From Nymphaea colorata (taxonomy: Eukaryota; Streptophyta; Magnoliopsida; Nymphaeales; Nymphaeaceae), in the NCBI RefSeq assembly GCF_008831285.2, contig NC_045138.2:22725934-22789933 (forward strand): a stretch of DNA of 64,000 bases, read 5' to 3'. The notes under the pieces are model-generated. The model saw only the letters and a list, made by a program, of their open reading frames with translations. It did not search any database and was not told the DNA's origin. This document shows, in pieces, positions 12,701 to 23,065 of this stretch (the first letter of the stretch is position 1; each line of letters opens with the position of its first letter). The position numbers were made by a program, and so were the translations under genes.

Positions 12701-13991
12701 AATTTCTGGGCGTCGGGTCGCCAAGAGGTTACCTAAACCTCACCGGCCGTCTACTGGCAAGAGTTGGGCAGCTCTCGACTCACTTCCGCGCACTTCTTAG
12801 CTTTGGTTCACCAAGAGGATACCTAATCCTCACCGGCCGTCTACCGGTAAGAGTCAGGTAGCCCTCGGGTTTACCTCCACATGAGCTAGCTAAGCCGAGC
12901 TTAGCTACGACTTTTCCGGCAATAATCTCATTGGTTCGCAAGAGAAGAGCCGCCTACTAGAGCGGAAGTCAATGGGCTTGCTTGGACCGGACGTTGGCTC
13001 ACCTTTCTGATTACTTTCTTCCCGATGTGCCCGGGAAGAAGGCGATCTACTAGGGTGAACTTTCACAAGGTCTTCTACGGAGAACAATGGGTAGAACTGG
13101 GAAGAGTTCTGGTACCTACCTTCTGTTCACTGCCGGCCGGATTGTCGTTGCCTATGGAATTACCCAATCAGTTGTCTCGGTCGGTTGCGTCGCCTTCTCG
13201 AATTCTCCTCCGGCCTCTAGATTCTAGATGCCTTCTGTGGTTGAACACGAATGCACCGTGGGGAGAAGGTGAGATTTCAGGGTACTTACGCGTAAGAGCA
13301 CGTCAACAATGGTGGTTTTCCGGCCGCGACCAGTCGCGTCAGCTACCTCTTCTTTTTCTTAACCAGAGCCACAGGTTGAGAGCTTCTACACGCCTACACG
13401 GTGGGGAGTCACACTACTCGGGTGGAGGGGAGAGAGACAACGCCTACTCGCAAATAAGATTTCATTCAAATGACAAAAGGATACAAAGTTACAACTTGGA
13501 CGAGTATATATAACCCGCGCGTCCTGGTTCACACCAACCTAACTCGAGACGGATATACACAATGACTGAAATAAATAGAAACGACTCGAGACACTTAATT
13601 CTAGACGCGCCTAATCTTGCAATCCTAAAGACGGACTAAAACAAGACTTGACGCTAGAATTGACTCGATTCTACACTCTCCTAGACGAACTCAGGCTGGA
13701 CTCGGCTCGACTGACTCTTCAAAGTATGTGGCTTGCTGTTCGGGTTGCTCTGTACTTGCCGAATGTGAATCCCAACTGACCCTGTCGTTGATGACTGTCC
13801 TACTGCCCGTTCCCACTGCATGTAGCCCTCCACGACCGCCTTACGTCATAGCTCTGTGATGGATAGAAGGTTGCATGTAGCTGCTACACTTAGGTGTCCA
13901 GCTGACCATGCGTTGCGCTTGGTGCTCTGCTTCCTTGGCCTTGACATGCCCCAACGGTCTCACTGCTGTCTCCCGACGGGTTCCTCTCTGA
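12701..13991 (-). other. Retroelement interior between the left LTR and the hAT insertion
   Basis: This continues the sequence that resumes at 19708 beyond the hAT. It holds a 90 bp offset tandem duplication (12721 and 12811) and no intact protein. The 162-residue plus-strand frame at 13025-13513 has no recognisable domain. Confidence 0.5.
12721..12895. repeat. 90 bp tandem duplication
   Basis: CCAAGAGG then TTACCTAAACC or ATACCTAATCC then TCACCGGCCGTCTAC occurs at 12721 and again at 12811. The downstream parts of both units also align. Confidence 0.8.
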
Positions 13992-14565
13992 TAGGGGTGG
14001 GTATCGGGCCGGGACGGCCCGACCCGTTTAGACCCGGCCCGTCGAGCCCAAACGTGGGCCTGGGCCCGGCCAGATACCGGGCTAGGTCCACCATACCAAG
14101 GCCCAGCCCGACCCGTTTTGCCGGGCCCTCGGGCCGGGTCGGGCCTTGGTATGATTGAAAAAAAGACGATTTTTTTCATGTTAGGGATCTGTCTCACATG
14201 TAAGAAAAAGTAGATAGTATTAAACAAGAAATCTAAAACAAGATATGGAAAAAGACCACGGTTGTTTTAGGTAAGAAACAATGCATTGGGTCTTAAAACT
14301 TTGTGCATATCTTGATGTGAACTTGAGCTCTTTTGAACCTGTTGAAGCTTTGCTCAATTCCTGAATCAGTTGCATGTTTTTCCTGGGGAGTTCAAATTAT
14401 CTATAAGAACAGAAGAATATTTTCTTAAAAAAACGAAGGATAATGGTAGCTCAGATAAAGGCTTTGCATATAATTGCCATTACTTGTGTAGAGAGGAATG
14501 ACAATAACGTTCAGAAAAATCTATTCCAAGCTCAACGAAAGAATAAAATTTGCAGCAGACCTTAC

Positions 14566-14636
14566 GTAGGCTTGGAGATCTAGAAGAGGATGAGGTGGAC
14601 CTTGCACGTCTAGGAGGTCCTCTCCAGTCTCTTGGC
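14566..14636 (-). pseudogene. Exon-like RS-rich fragment carried inside the hAT
   Basis: On the minus strand a 71 bp stretch is bounded by a CAG acceptor-like and a GTAAGG donor-like signal. One frame reads PRDWRGPPRRARSTSSSSRS, an arginine/serine-rich composition typical of splicing-factor RS domains. The stretch lies downstream of the transposase. It may be a captured host exon, but it is short and low-complexity, so chance is possible. I cannot name a parent gene. Confidence 0.35.
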
Positions 14637-15138
14637 CTGCCTCCGGTTGTATTATACATGAGAAGAAAGTCAGCAACAGTATGTGAATGAATCAAAACAA
14701 ACCCATCTTACTGCACCAGACGTGTACATCATTCAAACCATCATGACATTACATCGTATCAATTTTTGCACAAAATCTGTCCCTCTCTCTCTCGTGTTAA
14801 AGATCCTTTACAAATGTGAAGAACTATATAATATTTACTGAACAAACCCATGATATGATCAACTGTCATAATGACAAATACTTTTGAACATAGTTTAAGT
14901 TTGACATGAACTTCAAGATTCTGCACAAGATATTATACAAAGATGCCACACCCATATCTGAGAGCAACAAAAAAATGCAAAGAAATGATAACATCAGTAG
15001 AGAATTCATGGTTGTAGCTTGAAATGTCCATCTACAATTTAACATGAAAAAGAAATGTTAATAAAAATTAACATGTGCTTGTCAACATAGAATACAAAAC
15101 ATTAATTACAAAAATTACCATAATAAGTATGCACTCGA

Positions 15139-17215
15139 TTAACATTCCTCGCCATAATGGTGCTCTGCATCATGAGAACTGTAACAAAGACACTTATTAG
15201 TTTAAGCACACTATTAAGTTAATATGTATAAACTATGAAGCATGAACAACTTACCTTTCACACAAGTTGCTTGCATCACGAATCCAACTTTGTGTGCAAA
15301 TTAATGACTCTACATTTTCAGGAGTAGTTGAACATCGATAATCATTAATAATTCTTCCTGAAGTACTGAATGCAGATTCTGAAGCAACTGTAGATACATG
15401 AATAGCTAACACATCTCGAGTCATCCTTGCTAGAATTTTGTATTTGCTTTCATTTGCCTTCCACCAAGATAATATGTTGAACTCTACAGTAGGTGATATT
15501 TCTTCCATTGGATCAAGCAAATATTTGTCTAGATCTGTGTGAACCACTACAGGAGATACAAAGTTGACATATGCTTTAAACCCATATCTAGACACACTTT
15601 TATACTCTTCCATTGCAATCATGGTACTAGTGGATGCATTGGCCCTTCCCATATTACACGTGTCACTATCTTCATACATATTTCTGTACTCAGCATACAA
15701 TTCATGAAGAGTACTCTCTATAATTCCATATTTCACTATTGCATCAGGTTTATTTAAATTGCCAAGCAAATACTTCAAGTATGACAACTTGAACCTAAGA
15801 TCCAAAATAGCTGCAATTGCAAAGAGAATATTGTAGCCCTTAAAGTATTTGTCAAAATTTTCTTGCATTTTGCATGACAATGCCCTTATATGTTCATTTG
15901 ATGCTCCATGATGCCTATACAAATGATAATAAATTGATACGATTTCTTCAAAAACTAGATTAACTGTTACTTGTTTGGTGGTAGAGAATAAATTTGTTGC
16001 ATTGTAGAAGACCTTTAAGAACTGACATAAATCTGATGCATGAGACCACTCATCTTCAGAAGACAAACATGTATAACTATGATCACACGATGCCAAATGT
16101 TGAAAGACATCTTTGAATAATAATGCATCTCTCAACATTATAAATGTAGAATTCCATCGAGTAGGAACATCATAGTTTAAACATTTTTTTTCATCCAAAC
16201 CCATTGTCTTTACACATTTTTTGAAACCATGTAGTCGTTTTGGTGATCCCCTTATATATTTGACACTGTCACGAACTTTTGAAATTGTATCGTTCATATC
16301 ATTCATACCATCTTTAACTATCAGATTTATGATATGTGCACCACAACGAATATGAAAGTACTCCCCTCTCAATGGAAATGAAATATTATTTTTCCTTTCT
16401 ACGGTTCTTCTCAACAAACTTATTCTATTATCATTTGTTGAACAATTATCAGTAGTGACAGAAAACAACTTCAAATGAATTCCCCACTTAGTAGTAATGC
16501 ACTCTAATAAAATATCACATATACAAATTGCATTATGTAGTGGAGGCACATGTATAAAATTAAGTATGTGAGAGTGCAATTGCCAATCTGTATCAATATA
16601 AGAGGCTGTCAAGCATAAGTACCCTAATGTCTGTTGTGAGGACCACATATCAAACGTCAATGATATCCATTGCACTTGGTTATTTATAAGTTCTTGATAT
16701 CTCTTTTTTTCAGTCAAGAACATTGACTGTACCTCTTTTGTAAGTGTTCTCCTAGAAATTGGCACAAACCTTGGATTGCAAAGCTTTAGAAGATCGTTAA
16801 GATATTCATATTCTGCAATACTGAAAGGAAGTGCATGCATTATTGTCAACTTAGCCAAACCTTTTCTTATACTGTCCATATCAAGTTTGTGTAGACTTAA
16901 ATTTGAGGCTCTAGATTCACCAACTCCAAATGACAACGTTTTTTGTTTTCCATCAAATATTTGTTTTCTGACACATGTATATCTATGTCGTTTCAAGTGA
17001 CTCGTACCACTGCTACTTTGTGCAGTAAATCGTTCACCACAATGTTTGCATTTCTCCCACTCTTTTCCATTAAATTGTACTAATTTGAAGTCATTTCATA
17101 CTATCGAAGTTCTTTTTCTCTTGGATTGAACGTCTTTTTCAGTACATGTAAAAGATTCATCTTCCTCTACATCTGCCATCAGATGATAATCTTCATCCCT
17201 AATGTTAGATGACAT
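15139..17215 (-). CDS. hAT-family transposase, BED zinc finger (RICESLEEPER-like), one early in-frame stop
   Basis: The protein excises and inserts hAT elements by a DDE/RNase H-fold mechanism. Exon 1 is 17215-15255 and exon 2 is 15178-15139, joined by GAAAG|GTAAG and TTACAG, giving about 666 codons. In order: a BED finger (CKHC and HLKRHRYTC, about codons 50-75), SLTFDMW (first catalytic Asp), VTTDNCSTND (second Asp), RCGAHIINLIVKDG, YDVPTRWNST, a central alpha-helical region, and the C-terminal hAT dimerisation segment with VASESAFSTSGRI. Codon 40 (17096-17098) is TGA where relatives have a Trp just before the finger, so full-length translation is blocked. The frame below it is open for about 610 codons. 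The ATG at 17215 was chosen because it is in frame with the finger and preceded by no alternative. Confidence 0.88.
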
Positions 17216-17216
17216 G

Positions 17217-17615
17217 ACTTACTATTTGAATGATATCTGAACAACCTAAACATAGAGTCATAGGGAAACCAATTACAAAAATTCTCATAAGAGGGATTCA
17301 CTAAAACATAGAATTGCAATGGGCAAACAACAAAGCAGTAAATCGTTCAAGAAAACCAGCACAACACGAATTTTAGGTTCTTAATATCGTGTACACAATG
17401 CATCAACAGTCCATAGTCCATGTAGAATGTAAGATCTTTCAGTTAATGAGTTTCCCGTATCAGTTATAGTGAACAAAATAATTTTAAAGCCAACATTTTT
17501 CTACCATGGTCCAAACATAACATACAGGCAGAACAACACTTAAGGATCAAACCTTCATATGAACTTGAAGAACCTATGTAAAAGAATGAGACTCAAGCCT
17601 TGTGGAAAAAATTAC
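17217..17615 (-). other. Leader/intron region 5' of the hAT transposase
   Basis: AT-rich minus-strand DNA lies between the captured kinase piece and the transposase ATG. An acceptor-like TTGTTCAG sits just above the start codon, suggesting a spliced leader. No other coding segment was recognised. Confidence 0.4.
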
Positions 17616-17727
17616 CTCTCCCTTAAGAAATATAGAAGAACGTAACCCTTAAGAAATATAGAAGAATGTGGTGGTTTCTTGCAGAATCTCGATATCGCTT
17701 TGCAAGTCCAAAATCAATGATATAGAC
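17616..17727 (-). pseudogene. Captured casein kinase I fragment upstream of the transposase
   Basis: On the minus strand, after a TTCCAG acceptor, the sequence encodes VYIIDFGLAKRYRDSA, the DFG segment of casein kinase I family kinases. After NHHI it jumps straight to LLYFLR, normally found tens of residues later (the YVLLYFLRGS part), which is then repeated with a 26 bp offset (17620-17640 and 17646-17666). The block ends at a GTAATT donor-like site. So this is an internally deleted and partly duplicated host kinase fragment in the 5' region of the hAT gene. It cannot encode a kinase. Confidence 0.7.
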
Positions 17728-19550
17728 CTGGAAGGAAAAAACATACATAAAAATTATGCAAAAGTAAAATAATGTGAAACAGAGCTGTCACCCACCATAA
17801 CAATACTTCCTTGTTCTACCTCAGTATGACGAAAATCAATGTTTAGCTAAGATGGATCCTCAATGGAGATAAGATGCGGCCATTCAAACTTCATAAAACT
17901 GCCAAACAATACAAATTTCATACACAAAAGAGTGAATAAGATATAATATTTACATGAAAAGGAGACAAAAACCATATGAACAAATAGGCAAATCAGAAAT
18001 CACATGCAACGTACCCTTTGCTACTTTTCAGGAAAAAGGCTCCTCCCACGTTGCAAGAAATCCCAACACCACTTGTGTTTAGCTTACGTTCATAAAATTT
18101 AAAAAACTTGACCTGTTCTCAATCAAAACGAACATTTTTTTAGAATTGAAGCTCAATGAGACATATACATATTTAAAGATTCTCATTGAAGCTAAATGCC
18201 AAAAAGTATAGTCAATTTCTAATGGTTTATTCATACAAGAATGAGCACCAGGTTCTCCACTGTGCAACAATCAACCACAAAACCACAAAAGGATTATCTG
18301 CTTATATTCTGCACCATCCATATGAAGCTAACTATTACATCAGCACATCTCTAAGAATGTGAGACTAACAGCTGGATCCAAGCAAAAATATCAATCACCA
18401 ACTTGTCTTTAAAAATGAAATCAACAAAACCCTCAAACCACATGATAATAACTTCTTTCTCCTTTAGTTACCCTTGACTAGTTTTCTATTTACTATTCCT
18501 TTCTACATTAAGGAACAAATGACAACTGAAAAAAATGAACCATATCTAACAAGATTCAGTTTATCTACAAAAGACAAGGACTGCAATGCTATAAGCAAAG
18601 ACAGACTGTAGAAAGGCTTCCCTAGTGAAAAATATGCATAGAAAACAATTAAGCTACAACAAGAAGAACAGCCAAAAAATCATAGAATTGAAATAATCCT
18701 AGTCAAAGATGATGCTACAAGGAGTAAACCCATAAAAGAACTCTCACCAGAAGAATTCGCAGGTTATGTTCTACAATTCTCTGGCTATCATGGAAACCAT
18801 GCCCCTTCCATTGCATCTAATAATGATAAGACAAAGGCCAAAGTTGCTAATGGAGTACTATAACTATGTAACTGAAAGCACGCGTCCAAACAAACCCCAC
18901 CTATGTAACCCAAGGAACCGAGGTTCTAACTCAACAACATTATCAGAAATTTCCATTATTTTTAGAAACACCAAAAAGAAGAAAAATAAAGGAAAACCAA
19001 AAATACACGAAAATTTTGTGATACTTTGACCCAAAAAAAGAAAAGACAAAATGAAAATATCATGCCTTTCATTTATCACATTATTTTTGTTTTCTAAAGT
19101 TAAACTCAGAAATGCCTTTCATTTGTCAAGACATTTTTGAGGCATGAAATATACAATGCAGCGGCGAGATCCAACGACATCCAACTATCCAAGAGGCAAG
19201 AATCAAGATCTGGGGAAAGAAAATGTGGGTTGTGATAATTTATGTATGAATACAGTATTGCAGAACCTACGTCAAGAAAACACATTGATTTCTTTATCGG
19301 TGGCCCAGTGATGGAGCAGAGACAGTGACAGTGGCAGAGACTGGCTGGGTATCAGGTATGGACTGTGGAAACGGTGGCGGGCACACGGTCTCTCCAACTC
19401 TCACTCTCCCTGTCTCTGCGGCGCAGGCAGTGGCTCTGCGAATCTGCTAGACTCTGTCACTCTGCCCCGGGCCTCCCTCAATGGAAAATGTGAAAGTGTG
19501 AAACAAAGGGAGCCGCGCAGGAGGAACATGACCTAAGTTCCTAACGGGCC
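17728..19550 (-). other. hAT 5' region, no gene recognised
   Basis: AT-rich sequence inside the transposon, between the captured kinase fragment and the GGCCCG-rich right end. Short frames have no domain I can identify. Confidence 0.45.
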
Positions 19551-19715
19551 ACCGGGCCAGGCCGGGCCGGGCTGTAGAAGTGATAACCAGGCCCGGCCTG
19601 TTAAGATCTCGGGCCGAGCCGGGCTCGCTCAAGTTCGGCCCGATAACAAAATTCCTTGACCCAGACCCGGCCCGTACCGTGCCGGGCTGGCCCGACGCCC
19701 AGGCCTACTCTCTGC

Positions 19716-20916
19716 ACTATACTCCAAGCGGCAACACTAAGGTTGCGCCTGGTTGGTATTGCTCGTTCGGGCCTGTGCTGGTAGCTTGGTGCTCTACCTT
19801 GAGACATCAGACATGACTTAACCAAGACGGCTGCTCCTAAGCACTGGAATGACCTTTCCAGGACAGCCTCCTTCTATCTTCTCGACCAAGGCTGAGGTTT
19901 CTTTTCCTCGGGCAGCGTCATTCCTCGGCCGCAAGTCTTATTGCAGCCTCCTTGCTCTCAGTCCGGTCTTGCTCTACCGAACCTCTCAGGATGACAATGA
20001 CCTGGTGTGGGCCATCTTCCTTTGGCTGCCGACCCTCTATGGCCATGCGTTGGGCTGCTGCCTCCCTCAGCTGCAGCTCTTCTTGCTCTGCCACTAGCTT
20101 CAGCCTCTTTCCGCTGTGGCTAAGGGCCTCGTTGCGCTCCTTTGGTGCAATTCCAACTGGCCTCGGCCACTCTATCGATGGCACTCGGCTGGGGTCAGAG
20201 TTGACTCGCAACAGTCCACCCTCCTTACATAGATCTTGACCCTAAGTTCTTGCTATATTCTCCTGGAGGTAAGACCGAAGCTCCTACTCTTCCTTCAATG
20301 GTCCTTCTTCATCATAGTTTGGCTCATAGTCTCTCGGTAAGAGTTCGACAGAAGTCTTACCTTGAGAAAACACCTTCCTAGGCCCTCTGGAGTAGACTTG
20401 AGTTATTCTCTTAGCTGGCCTAGTTATTAGCAACACCATTTGTTCCTCTCCCGACTTGAGACCGTAGTCTCGAAGAAGTTTTCCTAACAGTGTCCCTCGA
20501 TGTCCTTTCCGTTATTTGGGGTTAACGTAGCCCTCAGCCCCTTGTTGCTCCCTTCTTCTGCTGGGCGCCAATACTATACGTGCCTATGTCTCTGCGGTTC
20601 ACCTTCCTTGTATTAGTCGGTTTAACCCTTGAGCCAGTGCTCTCTGTCCTTGATCAAGTGCCCATAGCGTTGGGTTTTCTCTTACAAGGCCCTTGTATAG
20701 ACGGGGCATGGGGCTCTTTGCTCATGCCCACCTCCGAAGCATTAGTCTCTTCTTCGGCTTGGGTAGCTCCACCCTCCTTAGACTTTGCCATAGGTGTTGT
20801 GAGGATAGGCGCCAATCGCCCTCTTTTCTCACCGCCTAAGGGTATTCTCTTGCTCGTCGTGCCTGTTGACGAGTTTCGGCCCCGTTTGGCCTCTTGTAAA
20901 AAGTCTGAACTTGTGG
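19716..20916 (-). pseudogene. Degenerate charged coding region of the retroelement
   Basis: The minus-strand frame 20211-19918 is rich in Glu, Lys and Ala (for example KLVAEQEELQLREAAAQRM) and would form a coiled coil. Between it and 20917 the frame has several stops. It looks like the 3' part of the same gag-like reading frame. No protease or polymerase motif was found. Confidence 0.45.
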
Positions 20917-21345
20917 TCAGCTAGAAGCATGCTGTTCTTCTAGGGAATCAGGTTCGGGTTCCATCCAGGGTGTTGGGAATAGCTTGGGTGGACTTAGCCT
21001 TTTGGCTAGCGCCCTGTAAGGAAGTAGGTCATCTTCTAAGCTCGAGCTCTTTTCCTTGCCGATCTCTCCCAATGCTTGCCTCGGTAGGGTGTCCTTTCTG
21101 CTTCTTGCCGCAGCTCTCTCGGGTGATTGACTATATCCACCCTCCTTTGCAAGTTGCCTAAGGGCTGCGGGCCCTTGCATTGATGAGGCCTCTGACGCCT
21201 CTTTCCCAACTTCGTCCATGAGTTGATCTGAGCTCTGGCATGCGAGATTGACTTCTCGTATCCAATCGGCTGAAGTCCATGATTCCGCCGAGCTGGTTTG
21301 CTCAAGGACTGTTGGTCTGTCCATCATGATGAGGGCAGCTGTCAA
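20917..21345 (-). pseudogene. Retroelement ORF segment, function unknown
   Basis: 142 residues on the minus strand, hydrophilic, with charged and Ser/Pro-rich stretches. It overlaps the end of the repeat-bearing frame at 21342-21980, which suggests one ancestral polyprotein broken by a small indel. No domain recognised. Confidence 0.4.
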
Positions 21346-21980
21346 TTCCCTGTGGCTCGGGCTGGTGCTTCTTGGGCAGTTGGCAAAATCTGCCGATACG
21401 CCCGTGCATTTCCCATCCTTCTCACCTTGTCGGTCGCATCTTGCTGAGAGAAACTTGCGATTGCCTGGGCGTTCTCTGCGGCTCCGTACTGTGGGTGTTC
21501 TGCCAGGGTGTTGCTATAAGCACGTCGGTAAGCTCTACCATTCCTGGTCTTCCTTGGCTTGTACACCTTTGTTGGTTGCAGCTGCGAGCTTGCTTCAGGG
21601 CTGTTCCTTGTAGGCACAGCTGGGGGGTTGCTCACAGGCTGGTTGGCATATGCTCGTTGATAGGCCCGAACATTTCCAGTCTTCTTGGGCCTGTTTCTTT
21701 CAAGCGGTTGCGCCCTAGCCTTAATCTCAAGGCTGCTCATGTTGGGTTCACCAGAAGGAACCACTATCGGTTGGTTGGAGTATGCGCATCGGCAGACTGT
21801 GGCATCTCCAATCTTCCTGGGCCTGACTACAGGTTCCGGTTGGGATCGAATCCCTTGCTCCCATGATCTGTGTGCTATCGGGAGTGAGGCGCCACGTTCC
21901 TCATGTTGCTGGCTATTGTGGCGAGGTGGCTCAACCCTCATTGCTTGCGCCTGATTGGCGGGGCTGTCACGCTTCTCCAC
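21342..21980 (-). CDS. Gag-like retroelement protein with four 44-residue repeats
   Basis: A 212-residue frame with four in-frame repeats of exactly 44 residues (132 bp): RPRKIGDA at residue 53, RPKKTGNV at 97, KPRKTRNG at 141 and KVRRMGNA at 185. Each is followed by a basic RAYxRAY-like motif and, in three of four, SN or NQP. The linkers between motifs have diverged much more than the basic motif, so the motif seems to have been selected, perhaps for nucleic acid binding. It lies in the interior of the minus-strand element, downstream of the primer sites and the acidic frame. I do not recognise the family, and no CCHC knuckle is present. The stated start is the first in-frame Met; the true frame probably extends upstream. 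Confidence 0.5.
   Translation of the reverse strand: MEKRDSPANQAQAMRVEPPRHNSQQHEERGASLPIAHRSWEQGIRSQPEPVVRPRKIGDATVCRCAYSNQPIVVPSGEPNMSSLEIKARAQPLERNRPKKTGNVRAYQRAYANQPVSNPPAVPTRNSPEASSQLQPTKVYKPRKTRNGRAYRRAYSNTLAEHPQYGAAENAQAIASFSQQDATDKVRRMGNARAYRQILPTAQEAPARATGN
21380..21835 (-). repeat. 132 bp repeat, four copies
   Basis: The DNA encoding the Ala-Tyr of each basic motif recurs at 132 bp steps (for example 21516, 21648 and 21780 on the plus coordinate). The period is a multiple of three and keeps one reading frame throughout. Confidence 0.8.
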
Positions 21981-22002
21981 TGCGTGGACTTACATGCTTC
22001 TA

Positions 22003-22459
22003 CTACCTGCAGGGCTCGGTTGAGAGGGTTCCACTGCTAGGGTATAATGGTACTCTCAGTTCCCAGCCTTGATTGCCTCTCTTGGGAGGATGTACACGGT
22101 CTCTTGCGGCTGCACCATTCGTCACGCTACTCCGAGCTTTCCCACTTGGGCGATGTTGGTGATGCATAAGACTTGGCTTTGCGGGTTCATCCATACCTGG
22201 AAATGGTATTCTTCTAGCCCTAAGCCTTGGATGAGCATCTCGCACTCGGAACTTGACCCCCCTAGTTTGTATCTCCATCGAGACCCTTGTACGACTTCTG
22301 ATCCTTGCCACAAGATTCATTTGTATGTGAACTGGCCCTCCTTGAAAGCATAGAAGACAACGTCCCACTCTGGTTGGTTGGGACTTGACCTCCGGTGGTC
22401 ACGAGGGCTGCTCGCCCTGTTGGTGCCGGTACTGCTGTAGTGGTTCTCGTAACAACATG
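22003..22459 (-). pseudogene. Frame-broken continuation of the gag-like region
   Basis: One minus frame gives PEWDVVFYAFKEGQFTYK, a stop, then a segment with YHFQVWMNPQSQVLCI, another stop, and finally runs into the repeat-bearing frame at 21980. The scattered stops with frame continuity suggest an old protein-coding stretch decayed by point mutation. Confidence 0.4.
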
Positions 22460-22862
22460 CACCTAAAGTGTTTCCCGGCGTGTTGTAGTGATTAAATTCA
22501 TGTCGCTCAACCGCTCTAGACTGCGAGTTTGCGACACTGGAGGGGGAGGATTATCATCCTCACTGTGAGAAGACCGCTCCTCTTCTTCGCCTTCTTGCTC
22601 TGTCTCCTCTTCCTCGGTAGACTCTTCTTCGAACTCCTCAACCGGCTCTTCGCCCGAATCTTCACTCGGGTTGGATGACAAATCTAAGTCACCATCCTCC
22701 TGCTGGTTGTACTCGTCCTAAGCTTCTGAATCTTCATTCGGGTACGGGTTGTAGACCTCGTTGTTTGAGTAGTCCTCATTTGGCCCATATGACTCATATC
22801 CTTCCGAGTATTGACTATGGGATGACTCGTTGTGCGAGTTCTCACTATTCCATGGAGACATG
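22460..22862 (-). pseudogene. Acidic N-terminal gag-like region of the retroelement
   Basis: From an ATG at 22862 the minus frame reads MSPWNSENSHNESSH, then a Ser/Asn/Tyr-rich stretch and a very acidic segment (about residues 60-110) containing EESTEEEETEQEGEEEE. One in-frame TAG interrupts it near 22719, and a TAG appears after RRETL near 22461 unless the frame shifts. This is the first reading frame after the primer binding sites, the place of gag in an LTR element. No CCHC or capsid motif was seen. Confidence 0.5.
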
Positions 22863-22929
22863 GCTGGAATTCTTCAACTAAATTCAAAAGCAACTAAAAG
22901 AAAAACTGTCGGCTGAATTTTCCAAGCGG

Positions 22930-22941
22930 GCTCTGATACCA
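22930..22941 (-). promoter_or_regulatory. Second primer-binding-site copy (initiator Met-tRNA type)
   Basis: The minus strand reads TGGTATCAGAGC, complementary to the 3' end of plant initiator Met-tRNA. It is followed on the plus strand by ACTGTCGAG exactly as at the first site, and lies 124 bp further into the element, so it stems from a tandem duplication of the leader. Confidence 0.75.
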
Positions 22942-23053
22942 ACTGTCGAGTTGGTAACAGTCGATTGAGATCAGTTACTCTAATGCTCACCCTACTGAAT
23001 TCAAATGCAACTAAAAAGAAAAACTGAAGCAATCGGCTGTGCCTCCCAACACG

Positions 23054-23065
23054 GCTCTGATACCA
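23054..23065 (-). promoter_or_regulatory. Primer binding site adjacent to the right LTR
   Basis: The minus strand reads TGGTATCAGAGC, two bases after the LTR end CGACA. Such spacing and sequence are standard for initiator Met-tRNA-primed LTR retrotransposons and for plant pararetroviruses. The adjoining LTR repeat favours the retrotransposon reading. Confidence 0.8.

Larger units (their letters stand above)
13992..19707 (-). mobile_element. Complete 5.7 kb hAT transposon
   Basis: The left terminus TAGGGGTGGGTATCGGGCC and the right terminus GGCCCGACGCCCAGGCCTA are imperfect inverted repeats. The flanking 8-mers CTCTCTGA (13984-13991) and CTCTCTGC (19708-19715) match at 7 of 8, the 8 bp duplication typical of hAT. 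Both subterminal regions (14000-14150, 19555-19707) are packed with GGCCCG/CGGGCC motifs, as expected for transposase-binding repeats. The transposase lies on the minus strand. The retroelement sequence resumes on the far side. Confidence 0.88.

Noticed and set aside
13025-13513. 162-residue plus-strand frame
   Set aside because: It lies in the retroelement interior, opposite to its coding strand, with no recognisable domain; GC-rich sequence gives long chance frames.
19918-20239. Plus-strand frames of 80-95 residues
   Set aside because: They are shadows of the minus-strand charged retroelement frame.
22003-23065. Endogenous plant pararetrovirus
   Set aside because: The Met-tRNA primer site fits, but LTR-like repeats adjoin it and no movement protein, coat protein or reverse transcriptase motif was seen; an LTR retroelement explains the data better.
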